Assembly (NCBI GenBank): GCA_012269545.1
Contig: JAAXKB010000039.1
Location: 64,659-128,658 of the forward strand
DNA length: 64,000 nucleotides
From: Gammaproteobacteria bacterium
GTDB lineage: Bacteria; Pseudomonadota; Gammaproteobacteria; Pseudomonadales; Azotimanducaceae
Reading direction: 5' to 3'
The notes below the pieces were generated by a model. That model worked only from the letters and a program-made list of their open reading frames with translations. It searched no databases and was not told where the DNA came from. Shown here piece after piece: positions 47,766 to 56,172 of the stretch; the first letter of the stretch is position 1, and each line of letters begins with the position of its first letter. Position numbers and translations under genes: made by a program.

Positions 47766-49781
47766 ATGGCAGCGGACCCCCAAGGCAGCGTCGCCCAACT
47801 CAAGGGTATCGGGCCCAAGCTCCAACAAACTCTGGAACGCTTAGGCGTCTATCGCCTGATGGATTTGCTGATACACCTTCCCACCCGATACCAAGATCGC
47901 TCCAAGATCACACCGCTAAGCGCACTGCGGGCGGGGGAAGAGGCATTTGTGCAAGGCGAGATTCTTGGCAGTAAAATTGCTTTTGGTCGCACCCGCAGTC
48001 TGGAGGTGCTGATCAGCGACGGCCAGCGTGACCTGCGCCTGCGGTTTTTCCATTTCAACAAAGCGCAGCAGCGCAGTCTGGAAGCCGGCAAATACGTACG
48101 GGCCTTTGGCAACGTGGCCTTTATCGGACGGCATTTGGCCATGGCCCATCCTGAATATCAGATATTCGATGGACCGCCGCCGCCGCCAAAACCCGAGCTG
48201 ATTCCTGTTTATCCCACCACCCAAGGGCTGGGTCAGGCAAGACTGCGTAATCTCACTCGCGCCCTGCAACAGATACGTTGGCCATCCGGGGCGGGCACGC
48301 CCTTTGAAAAATTGCTATATCTGCATCAACCCGATGACTTAAACCGCATCGACGAGGTCACCGAGGCGCTGGCACTTGATGAACTGTGCGCCTACTACGT
48401 GATCATGAAGCGGCGAGCACTCAAGCGGCGCAAACAGCAGGCCCTTACCTTGCCCCAGAAGGCAGGCCTTGGCCGCCAGCTTAGGGACAATCTGGCTTTT
48501 GACCTGACTCGAGCCCAAAGCCGGGTCATTCGTGAGACGCTCACTGACCTACAAAATAATGTGCCGATGTTGCGACTGGTGCAGGGTGATGTGGGTTCTG
48601 GCAAAACCATCGTCGCCGCTTTTGCCGCCATCCGGGCCATTGAGCACGGCTGCCAAACAGCGATCATGGCCCCAACAGAACTGTTGGCCGAACAGCATCA
48701 GCTAAATTTTCAGCAGTGGCTGGAACCCCTTGGCGTCAACGTGGCCTTATTGACCGGTCAGATGCCAGCGAAGGAGCAACGCGCCACGCTTGCTGCCATC
48801 GAAAGCGGCGAGGTACAGGTAGTCATCGGCACACATGCCCTGTTTCAGGACAGGGTGGCGTTTAACAAACTAGCCTTGGTCATTATTGACGAACAACATC
48901 GCTTTGGCGTGCACCAGCGCATGGCGCTGCAAAACAAAGGCGCCTTCCCACATCAGCTGGTGATGACCGCCACCCCAATTCCCCGCACGCTGACCATGAC
49001 CCTATACGCCGATATGGACGTGTCTGTTATCGATGAGCTGCCAAAGGGCCGTCAACCCATCACCACACACACCGCAGCGCAATCAAAACGCGCCGAACTG
49101 ATCGCCCGGTTAGAGCAGATATTGGGGCAAGGCCAACAGGCCTATTGGGTCTGCACGCTAATCGAACCGTCGGAGGAAATTGACGCTCTGTCTGCTGAAG
49201 AAGCTTTCGCGTTGCTTAGCCGCGCACTCCCGAATGTCAAAGTCGCCTTGCTACATGGCCGCATGAAGGGCGATGAGAAGGTGGAAGTGATGCGTGCTTT
49301 CAAAGCCGGCGAATATCAACTGTTGGTGGCCACGACCGTCGTCGAGGTCGGCGTCGACGTTCCCAACGCGACGCATATGTTCATCGAGAATGCCGAACGC
49401 TTGGGGCTTGCTCAACTGCACCAATTGCGCGGCCGAGTAGGGCGAGGCAGTCTGGCCAGTCGATGCTTTTTGCTCTTCAAGCCGGGCGTCAGTCAGGCTG
49501 GCCAACATCGGTTGAACGCGCTGAGGGAAAGTCAGGATGGCTTTTATTTGGCCGAGCAGGACCTCAAACTGCGCGGGCCCGGCGATATTTTGGGCACACG
49601 ACAGTCTGGCGAGCAAAGTTTCAAAATTGCCGACCTGGGCGAACACGCACACCTTATGCCGAGGGTTATCCAAAGAGGCGAGGCCTTGCTGGCGGCGCCA
49701 AAAGGCTCAGACGACCACGTCCTTCTTCTCGGGCTGCTCAACACATGGGCAGCCTCAGACAACGAGCATCTCACTGTCTAA
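47766..49781 (+). CDS. recG: ATP-dependent DNA helicase RecG
   Basis: Branch-migrating helicase for stalled forks and recombination intermediates. 671 residues from ATG 47766; a longer frame to 47709 runs into ridA and is rejected. Wedge/OB domain (LKGIGPKLQQTLERLGVYRLMDLLIHLPTRYQD), Walker A GDVGSGKT, APTELLAEQH, IIDEQHRFGV, TATPIPRTL, and motif VI HQLRGRVGRG. The ends overlap the convergent symporter gene by four bases. Confidence 0.96.
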   Translation: MAADPQGSVAQLKGIGPKLQQTLERLGVYRLMDLLIHLPTRYQDRSKITPLSALRAGEEAFVQGEILGSKIAFGRTRSLEVLISDGQRDLRLRFFHFNKAQQRSLEAGKYVRAFGNVAFIGRHLAMAHPEYQIFDGPPPPPKPELIPVYPTTQGLGQARLRNLTRALQQIRWPSGAGTPFEKLLYLHQPDDLNRIDEVTEALALDELCAYYVIMKRRALKRRKQQALTLPQKAGLGRQLRDNLAFDLTRAQSRVIRETLTDLQNNVPMLRLVQGDVGSGKTIVAAFAAIRAIEHGCQTAIMAPTELLAEQHQLNFQQWLEPLGVNVALLTGQMPAKEQRATLAAIESGEVQVVIGTHALFQDRVAFNKLALVIIDEQHRFGVHQRMALQNKGAFPHQLVMTATPIPRTLTMTLYADMDVSVIDELPKGRQPITTHTAAQSKRAELIARLEQILGQGQQAYWVCTLIEPSEEIDALSAEEAFALLSRALPNVKVALLHGRMKGDEKVEVMRAFKAGEYQLLVATTVVEVGVDVPNATHMFIENAERLGLAQLHQLRGRVGRGSLASRCFLLFKPGVSQAGQHRLNALRESQDGFYLAEQDLKLRGPGDILGTRQSGEQSFKIADLGEHAHLMPRVIQRGEALLAAPKGSDDHVLLLGLLNTWAASDNEHLTV

Positions 49782-51049
49782 GACGCCGTTTGCACCTCTG
49801 GGGCGGCAAAAATCTCACGATCCAGCTTGTCTTCGCTGGACGCCACGATGGTGGCCACCGTGGCATCACCGGTCACATTGACCGCAGTACGCAACATGTC
49901 GAGCAAGCGATCAACGCCAATGATCAGCGCAATACCCTCGACGGGTAAACCCACCTGATCGAGCACCAAGGTCAGCATGATCAAGCCCACGCCGGGCACC
50001 GCAGCAGTGCCAATCGAGGCCAGCGTCGCAGTAAGCACTACGGTCAGCAGCGCACTTAAGGTCAGGTCGATGCCGTAAAACTGTGCGATAAACACCGTGG
50101 CAACCCCCTGCATGATGGCGGTGCCGTCCATATTGATGGTCGCGCCTAGGGGAACGGCAAAGGACGATACGTTATTTTGCACACCCAGCTTGTGCTCCAC
50201 CGTGCGCAAGGTTACTGGCAGGGTCGCGCCGCTGGACGATGTGGAAAAAGCAACGAGTTGGACCTCACGCATTTTGCGCAGGAACATCAACGGACTGAGA
50301 CCCGTGAGAGTTTTCAACAGCAGGGGGTAGGCCACGGACGCATGCACCAGCAGAGCGATGACAACGGTGGCAAAGTACATGGCGACTTTTGCGATTTCAG
50401 CCAAGCCTAAGGTCGCCCCGAGCTGGGTCATCAAACAAAACACACCGACGGGCGTGAGTGAAACGATCATGGAAATAAGACGCACAATGACGTCATTGAG
50501 ATCCGAAAAAAACACCCGCAGTCTTTCGCCGCTTGCCCCTGATTTACTCAGAGCCAAGCCGAAAAGCAGGGCAAATAAAATCACCTGCAGCATCATGCCT
50601 TCAGCCATGGCGGCGATGGGATTGCTCGGAACAACATTAATAAATGTATCTTTCACGCTAGGAGCGGGTTTAGGCTCAAAAGTCGATGCCGAAGCCAGAT
50701 CACCGGCGCTTTCGCCGCCGAGCCCTGGGTCGGTGGCCAGCGCAATCATCATGGCCAAGGACACTGCCACCGCTGTGGTCAGCAAGTACAAACCGATCGT
50801 TTTGCCGCCTAAGCGACCCACGCTACCGGTATCACCGAGACTGGCAGCACCGCAGACAAGAGAGACGAACACCAAGGGCACGACCAACATTTTCAGAAGG
50901 GCGATGAAGATACGCCCACCGGCATCAATGAACCCATCGAGAACGACAGCGTTAACCAGATGCTCCTGCGGCAGTGCCAGCCACTGAAGAAGAGCGCCGA
51001 GGCTTATGCCGACGCCCATGGCAATTAGAATTCGTTGTGTCAGGCTCAC
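49778..51049 (-). CDS. dicarboxylate/amino acid:cation symporter
   Basis: DAACS (GltP/GltT/DctA) family transporter of 423 residues, inner membrane, about eight helices plus two re-entrant loops. The serine-rich hairpin FSTSSSGATLPVT, and NMDGTAIMQGVATVF with the substrate/cation Asp, are present; AAVPGVGLIMLTLVL forms the second hairpin. Aspartate, glutamate or C4-dicarboxylate is the likely substrate; the sequence does not decide which. Convergent with recG. Confidence 0.92.
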   Translation of the reverse strand: MSLTQRILIAMGVGISLGALLQWLALPQEHLVNAVVLDGFIDAGGRIFIALLKMLVVPLVFVSLVCGAASLGDTGSVGRLGGKTIGLYLLTTAVAVSLAMMIALATDPGLGGESAGDLASASTFEPKPAPSVKDTFINVVPSNPIAAMAEGMMLQVILFALLFGLALSKSGASGERLRVFFSDLNDVIVRLISMIVSLTPVGVFCLMTQLGATLGLAEIAKVAMYFATVVIALLVHASVAYPLLLKTLTGLSPLMFLRKMREVQLVAFSTSSSGATLPVTLRTVEHKLGVQNNVSSFAVPLGATINMDGTAIMQGVATVFIAQFYGIDLTLSALLTVVLTATLASIGTAAVPGVGLIMLTLVLDQVGLPVEGIALIIGVDRLLDMLRTAVNVTGDATVATIVASSEDKLDREIFAAPEVQTAS

Positions 51050-51088
51050 GCTATCCCCAATAGCTCAAAGCAGGTGCCCAACTATAGC

Positions 51089-51256
51089 TCAACCGATTTC
51101 GATCATCTCGAAATCTGCTTTACCTACGCCGCATTCTGGGCAAATAAAGTCCTCATCGACATCGTCCCAAGCCGTCCCGGGGGCTATGCCCTCGTCTTCA
51201 TAGCCTTCGGCTTCATCGTAAATCCAGCCGCAGACAATGCATTGCCACTTTTTCAT
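51089..51256 (-). CDS. rubredoxin
   Basis: 55-residue one-iron electron carrier. From ATG 51256 it begins MKKWQCIVCGWIYDEAEGYE; the four iron ligands lie in CIVCG and CPECG, and PGTAWDDVDEDFICPECG is typical. The upstream in-frame ATG at 51286 adds a non-family leader. It may donate electrons to an alkane hydroxylase or peroxide/superoxide detoxifying enzyme; no partner is visible here. Divergent from ubiA. Confidence 0.95.
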   Translation of the reverse strand: MKKWQCIVCGWIYDEAEGYEDEGIAPGTAWDDVDEDFICPECGVGKADFEMIEIG

Positions 51257-51366
51257 ATCACAGGTGCTCGCTCTGTAGGGTCGCAAAAGCGGCGTACGCT
51301 ATAGACAGCACCAAAAAAATGCAACGTTAAGGACCGTCTTCGCTGCACCAAAAGCAGCTTCGGCTA

Positions 51367-52305
51367 GTGGAGGTGTTCTCAGGAAATCAATACACTGGAC
51401 TGTCTTCCGCCGTTGGATTCACAGCCGTTTTGACCGCCCAATCGCCTTCTGCCGCGACACTGCAAGACTATTTGCGCCTTATGCGGCTCGATCGGCCGGT
51501 GGGGACCTTGTTGTTACTCTGGCCAACGTTGGCGGCACTGGTGATGGCCGCGGAGGGCATACCACCCCTGTATCTGATCGTCATATTCACCGTGGGGACG
51601 TTCACCATGCGCAGCGCAGGCTGTGTGATTAACGACTACGCCGACAGAAAGGTAGACGGCGCTGTCAAACGCACCAAGGATCGTCCGTTGGTGACCGGGG
51701 CGATTAACGAAAGGCAAGCCCTGAGCTTATTCGTCGGCTTAGTGGCAGGATCAGGGTTCTTAATTTTATTTTTGAACACGACAACCCAGCTACTCGCCGT
51801 CGCAGGATTGGGGTTGGCGGTCATATACCCCTTTATGAAACGTCATACTCATCTGCCTCAGGTCGTACTCGGCGCCGCGTTCAGCTGGGGGATATTGATG
51901 GCTTGGTCTGCCCAAGGACTGGGCGTGCCGCGCGAAGCCGGACTGCTCTTCATTGGGTCTTTGTTCTGGATCGTAGCCTACGATACCGAATACGCCATGG
52001 TAGACCGGGACGACGATCTGATCATTGGTATCAAGAGCACGGCGATTTTATTCGGCGATCTGGACCGGTTTATGATTTGCCTGCTGCAAAGCCTCGCCTT
52101 GGGCACCTGGTTTTTGTTGGGGGTAAGTCTGGATTATCGGAACGCTTTCTTCATCGGGCTCATTGTCGCTACCGGCCTCTTTGCCTACCAGCAACACCTG
52201 ATTCGAGACCGCCGTCGGGCAGGCTGCTTTGCCGCCTTCAAAAACAACATTTGGGTTGGCTTCGCCTTACTCACATCAACGCTGATTGAAGTGGCGGCAA
52301 GGTAG
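51367..52305 (+). CDS. ubiA: 4-hydroxybenzoate polyprenyltransferase
   Basis: Integral membrane prenyltransferase that attaches the polyprenyl tail in ubiquinone synthesis. 312 residues, about nine helices. The two aspartate-rich sites are NDYADRKVDGAVKRTKDRPL and YDTEYAMVDRDDDLIIGIKS. No ATG is available; GTG 51367 or GTG 51373 are candidates, the second with GGAG just before it. The stop abuts the start of the TRAP small permease (TAGATG). Confidence 0.94.
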   Translation: MEVFSGNQYTGLSSAVGFTAVLTAQSPSAATLQDYLRLMRLDRPVGTLLLLWPTLAALVMAAEGIPPLYLIVIFTVGTFTMRSAGCVINDYADRKVDGAVKRTKDRPLVTGAINERQALSLFVGLVAGSGFLILFLNTTTQLLAVAGLGLAVIYPFMKRHTHLPQVVLGAAFSWGILMAWSAQGLGVPREAGLLFIGSLFWIVAYDTEYAMVDRDDDLIIGIKSTAILFGDLDRFMICLLQSLALGTWFLLGVSLDYRNAFFIGLIVATGLFAYQQHLIRDRRRAGCFAAFKNNIWVGFALLTSTLIEVAAR

Positions 52306-52809
52306 ATGACGGCCCTGCATTTGCTCACAAAGTTGAGTGCCCTGACCCACGCCGTTGTGCGTCCGCTGCGTTGGCTGGCTCTGGTTATGGTGCTGCTGAC
52401 CTTCGCCATCGTCATTCTTCGTTACGCCTTAAACACCGGTGGCGTTCTGCTGCAAGAAAGTGTCATGTACCTGCACGGCGTGTTTTTTATGCTGGCCATC
52501 GCCCTTGGCGTCGGTGAAAACACGCATGTGCGAGTTGACATCGTTTACAGTCGTCTCACACCCGACCAGCAGCGGTGGATCGATCTGGCCGGCCACGTAC
52601 TTTTTCTGATACCAGTAGCCGGATTTATTGTCTGGGTCAGTCTGCCCTACGCGGGCAACAGCTGGCAGATTCTGGAAGGTTCCTCCGAAGTCGGCGGTAT
52701 ACCCGCCGTCTTTCTGCTCAAAACCCTCATTCCCCTGACCGGTGTGCTGCTGATCTTTCAGGGAATCGCCGGTATCGCATCCATTTTGTTGGCCAAGTAC
52801 CACGCATGA
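52306..52809 (+). CDS. dctQ: TRAP transporter small permease (DctQ)
   Basis: 167-residue membrane protein with four hydrophobic helices (about 22-42, 55-74, 95-115, 137-160) and the family pattern FAIVILRYALNTGGVLLQESVMYLHG and ENTHVRVDIVYSRLTPDQQRWIDL. With DctM it forms the membrane part of a sodium-driven TRAP importer. Its ATG immediately follows the ubiA stop, and its stop overlaps dctM (ATGA), so all three are likely cotranscribed. The binding protein lies on the other strand at 55007-56152. Confidence 0.88.
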   Translation: MTALHLLTKLSALTHAVVRPLRWLALVMVLLTFAIVILRYALNTGGVLLQESVMYLHGVFFMLAIALGVGENTHVRVDIVYSRLTPDQQRWIDLAGHVLFLIPVAGFIVWVSLPYAGNSWQILEGSSEVGGIPAVFLLKTLIPLTGVLLIFQGIAGIASILLAKYHA

Positions 52810-54164
52810 ACCTGACACCCTTAGCTCTCTTTGCAGTGACTTTTGCAGCGCTACTGGCCGGTTATCCGGTCGCTCTCACCTTGGCCGGCGTGGCCCTGAT
52901 CTTCGCCTTTGTCGGCACTCTCACGGGCGCATTCAACCCTGCGGACTTGGGATTTGCTGCGGGCAGGCTGTTCGGCATCATCACCAATCAAACCCTGATC
53001 GCCGTACCTTTATTCGTCTTTATGGGTGTCTTGCTTGAAAAAACCCGGATCGCCGAAGACTTGCTCGCCAACTTATCGAATTTATTGGGACGATACCGTG
53101 GCGGTCTGGCCATCACGGTTATTCTGGTGGGCATGCTCATGGCCGCCAGCACGGGTATTGTAGGGGCGACCGTCGTCACCATGGGACTGATGTCCCTGCC
53201 CATCATGCTCCAGCGCGGCTACCCCGCCAGCCTGGCTACCGGAACCATATGCGCTACCGGCACACTGGGTCAGATCATCCCGCCGTCCATCGCCTTGGTG
53301 CTGTTAGGCGACGTGCTGTCCAACGGCTATCAGCAGGCCCAGCTGAGTATGGGCATCTTCGCTCCCAAATCGATTTCCGTCGGTGACCTGTTTGCCGGCG
53401 CGATCATTCCGGGGCTGTGTTTGGTGGGCCTGTATCTGGCCTACATCTTGGTGCGGGTCATCATCGCTCCGCAGTCCATGCCACCTGCCGAGCGTACCGA
53501 AGACGTGGCCTTGGCGCCGGTACTGGGCGCCCTGGCACCTCCGCTTCTGCTAATCGTTGCCGTACTGGGTTCGATTTTAGGCGGCTATGCGACCCCCACC
53601 GAAGCCGCCGGCGTGGGTGCCTTCGGTGCCCTGTTGCTGGGCCTTTCCTACGGGCGCATTAACCAACAGGTATTATCTGAGGTGGGCAGTGCAACCCTAT
53701 CCACCACCGGCATGGTATTTTTCATTCTCGTCGGCGCATCGATTTTCTCTCTAGTGTTTCGTGGCTACGGCGGCGATGAAATGGTCCAAGCCTTATTTGC
53801 CCAAATGCCCGGCGGTATGTGGGGCGCACTGGGCATCGTCATGCTGGTCATCTTTTTGCTGGGTTTCATTCTCGACTTTATCGAGATCACTTTTGTCGTG
53901 GTGCCCATTGTCGGGCCGGTACTGATGGCCATGGGGGTTGATCCGATCTGGCTGGGCGTGCTGATCGCGGTGAATTTACAAACGTCATTTTTGACGCCGC
54001 CCTTTGGTTTTGCCCTGTTCTATCTGCGCGGTGTCGCTCCGCCGCAGGTCACCACCGGTGAAATTTATCGAGGCGTCATGCCCTTTATCGGCCTGCAGCT
54101 AGCACTGCTGGCAGCCTTGCTGGTTTGGCCCAGTCTGGCGACGTGGTTGCCGTCTCAACTCTAG
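52806..54164 (+). CDS. dctM: TRAP transporter large permease (DctM)
   Basis: 452-residue membrane protein, 11-12 helices. Family segments: NQTLIAVPLFVFMGVLLEKTRIAEDLL, GRYRGGLAITVILVGMLMAASTGIVGATVVTMGL, GTICATGTLGQIIPPSIALVLLGDVL and FLTPPFGFALFYLRGVAPP near the C-terminus. The start ATG 52806 lies in the DctQ stop; an in-frame ATG at 52575 is rejected. Convergent with the crotonase gene. Confidence 0.94.
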   Translation: MNLTPLALFAVTFAALLAGYPVALTLAGVALIFAFVGTLTGAFNPADLGFAAGRLFGIITNQTLIAVPLFVFMGVLLEKTRIAEDLLANLSNLLGRYRGGLAITVILVGMLMAASTGIVGATVVTMGLMSLPIMLQRGYPASLATGTICATGTLGQIIPPSIALVLLGDVLSNGYQQAQLSMGIFAPKSISVGDLFAGAIIPGLCLVGLYLAYILVRVIIAPQSMPPAERTEDVALAPVLGALAPPLLLIVAVLGSILGGYATPTEAAGVGAFGALLLGLSYGRINQQVLSEVGSATLSTTGMVFFILVGASIFSLVFRGYGGDEMVQALFAQMPGGMWGALGIVMLVIFLLGFILDFIEITFVVVPIVGPVLMAMGVDPIWLGVLIAVNLQTSFLTPPFGFALFYLRGVAPPQVTTGEIYRGVMPFIGLQLALLAALLVWPSLATWLPSQL

Positions 54165-54176
54165 TCCAGGTTTTAG

Positions 54177-55004
54177 TTAACGCACCGAAGGCCAGTCCGG
54201 TGGCCGTTTTTCAACTAAGGCAGCAATGCCTTCCTTGAAGTCTTCTTCGGTTGCCATGTCCGCGATCAAACGCTCGGATTCTACAACGGAGCTGGCCACG
54301 TCACGGTGCAAGTCCCTGTAGATCTGCCATCGGGTCTGACGCAGGGAATTCGGGGATACGCTGGCAACCAACTGATGTGCGTAGGCGAGAGTTTGCTCCA
54401 AAAGATCTGCTGGCGCGAAAATCTGGTTCACAAAGCCAAGCTGCAGAGCTTCATCACTGGTGAATACGCGGCTGGTCAACAGCAGATCGTTAGCACGACC
54501 CAGCCCGACGATTTTTGGCAGCATCCATGACAGCCCGTATTCCGCCGGCAGATTTAGCTTGCCGTGGGCGGTGGTAAATTTCACCCCGGGTACGGCAAAG
54601 CGCAGATCCGCAAAGCATGCCAGCGCCAGCCCAACACCGGCGGCAGGACCGTTCATGGCAGCAATCACGGGCTTGTTCAGGCCGAAGTGGTAAGCAAAGG
54701 ACGCATCAAAATTCGCATCGGTTCCGAAACCGGGTTTGGCGATGTCAGCACTGATGCCTGAGTCATAAGCCCCCCGATCCGCATGACCACTGAGCGCTTG
54801 GCTGTCGCCGCCAACACAGAAACCCTTGCCGCGCCCGGTGACGACGATGGCTCGTACCTTATCATCGTCGTTTGCCTGTTTAAGCAGGTATCGATACTCG
54901 GTGTGCAGCCGGCCCGTCCAGGCATTCATGCGCTGAGGCCGGTTGAGCCAAATGATTGCGATGCCCTTGGCGTCGACTTCGTATTGCGTGTTCTTCAGTT
55001 CCAT
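54177..55004 (-). CDS. enoyl-CoA hydratase/isomerase (crotonase) family protein
   Basis: 275-residue crotonase-fold protein. Oxyanion-hole elements are visible in FCVGGDSQAL and AAMNGPAAGVGLALACFADLRFAV. The two catalytic glutamates of classic enoyl-CoA hydratase (GGxCE-type and PE-type) are replaced by Ala and His; a single Glu follows in LPAEYGLSW, the arrangement of isomerase-like or unusual crotonases. So hydratase activity should not be assumed. Directly downstream of the TRAP binding-protein gene (2-base gap), so it may act on the imported compound as a CoA ester. Confidence 0.85.
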   Translation of the reverse strand: MELKNTQYEVDAKGIAIIWLNRPQRMNAWTGRLHTEYRYLLKQANDDDKVRAIVVTGRGKGFCVGGDSQALSGHADRGAYDSGISADIAKPGFGTDANFDASFAYHFGLNKPVIAAMNGPAAGVGLALACFADLRFAVPGVKFTTAHGKLNLPAEYGLSWMLPKIVGLGRANDLLLTSRVFTSDEALQLGFVNQIFAPADLLEQTLAYAHQLVASVSPNSLRQTRWQIYRDLHRDVASSVVESERLIADMATEEDFKEGIAALVEKRPPDWPSVR

Positions 55005-55006
55005 AT

Positions 55007-56152
55007 CTACTCAGTTTGTGCAGGCGCGGGCTCGCTGCGGACATTCAGATAGGCTTGCTCGCTGATACTGTGGTAGCGGCGAACGTCTTGCAGGAACCCC
55101 ATGTAAGAATCGTAGATGCGCTTGGCTAGCGGGTCAGCGTCTGCAATCTCGGCCACTACCTCAGCCGACGCTGTCCGCAAGGCCGCTATCACGTCCTCGG
55201 GTAAACGCCGCAACTGCACATTGTGCTCGTTGATCAGCGTATCCAGAGCCGCGTTGTTTCTTGCCGTAAACTCGCTCAGCATGTCTTCATTAATGGCTTG
55301 GGTCGCTACTTCAACCATGGCCTGCAAGTCTGGCGGTAAGGCCTCCCAAGCCTCTTTGTTCACAATGGCTTCCAAGGTTGGACCCGGTTCATGCCACCCG
55401 GGGTAGTAGTAATACTTGGCCGCCGTGTGCAGTGAGAACGCCAGGTCATTGTATGGTCCCACCCACTCTGTCGCGTCGATAACCCCAGTTTGCAGCGCGG
55501 TGAAAATTTCGCCGCCGGGCAGTACCACCGGCACACCTCCCGCTCGCGACAGTACTTCGCCGCCGATGCCCGGTATACGCATTTTCAGACCCTGCAGATC
55601 CTCGATGGAATTGATTTCTTTGTTGAACCAACCCGCCATTTGCACACCGGAATTTCCCGCAGCAAAGGGCACCAAATTGAACTGCGCGTACAGTTCTCGC
55701 CACAGCTCCATACCGCCGCCATAGTGCAGCCAACCATTCATTTCTTGGCCGTTCATGCCAAAGGGAACGGTCGCGAACATGGCGGCAGCGGGATTTTTGC
55801 CGCGCCAGTAATAGGCAGCGCCGTGACCCATCTGGGCGGTGCCTTGCGAGACTGCGTCAAAGACTTCGAGCGCGCCGACGAGTTCGCCTGCGCCATAGAC
55901 TTTGATGTCCAGCCGACCATTGCTCATCACTCGAAGGCGCTCTGCTAAACGCTCCGGCGCTGCCCCAAGACCCGGTAGGTTCTTTGGCCAAGTGGTAATC
56001 ATTTTCCACTGAAAGACCTGCGCGTCCGCTGCGCCCGACTGCACTGATCCTTGCGGCGATTCCTGCGCAGGTGCGCAAGCGCCGAGCACTAGCATCAGAC
56101 ATAGGCCGACGAACCACTTGTGCATCGAATTTTGCGTGTATTGCTGCCTCAT
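55007..56152 (-). CDS. dctP: TRAP transporter substrate-binding protein (TakP/DctP-like)
   Basis: Periplasmic solute receptor, 381 residues from ATG 56152, which is preceded by AGGAG; an ATG at 56125 is also possible. The N-terminus carries a lipoprotein signal (LMLVLGAC). The mature part begins WKMITTWPKNLPGLG and contains LQGLKMRIPGIGGEVLSR with the conserved ligand Arg, and IDATEWVGPYNDLAFSLH, a stretch like TakP, the alpha-keto acid binding protein of Rhodobacter. 2-Oxo acids, possibly with a bound cation, are therefore the best guess. It begins 20 bases after the end of uvrD. Confidence 0.9.
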   Translation of the reverse strand: MRQQYTQNSMHKWFVGLCLMLVLGACAPAQESPQGSVQSGAADAQVFQWKMITTWPKNLPGLGAAPERLAERLRVMSNGRLDIKVYGAGELVGALEVFDAVSQGTAQMGHGAAYYWRGKNPAAAMFATVPFGMNGQEMNGWLHYGGGMELWRELYAQFNLVPFAAGNSGVQMAGWFNKEINSIEDLQGLKMRIPGIGGEVLSRAGGVPVVLPGGEIFTALQTGVIDATEWVGPYNDLAFSLHTAAKYYYYPGWHEPGPTLEAIVNKEAWEALPPDLQAMVEVATQAINEDMLSEFTARNNAALDTLINEHNVQLRRLPEDVIAALRTASAEVVAEIADADPLAKRIYDSYMGFLQDVRRYHSISEQAYLNVRSEPAPAQTE

Positions 56153-56172
56153 GATGGCATTGCTCCTTGACG

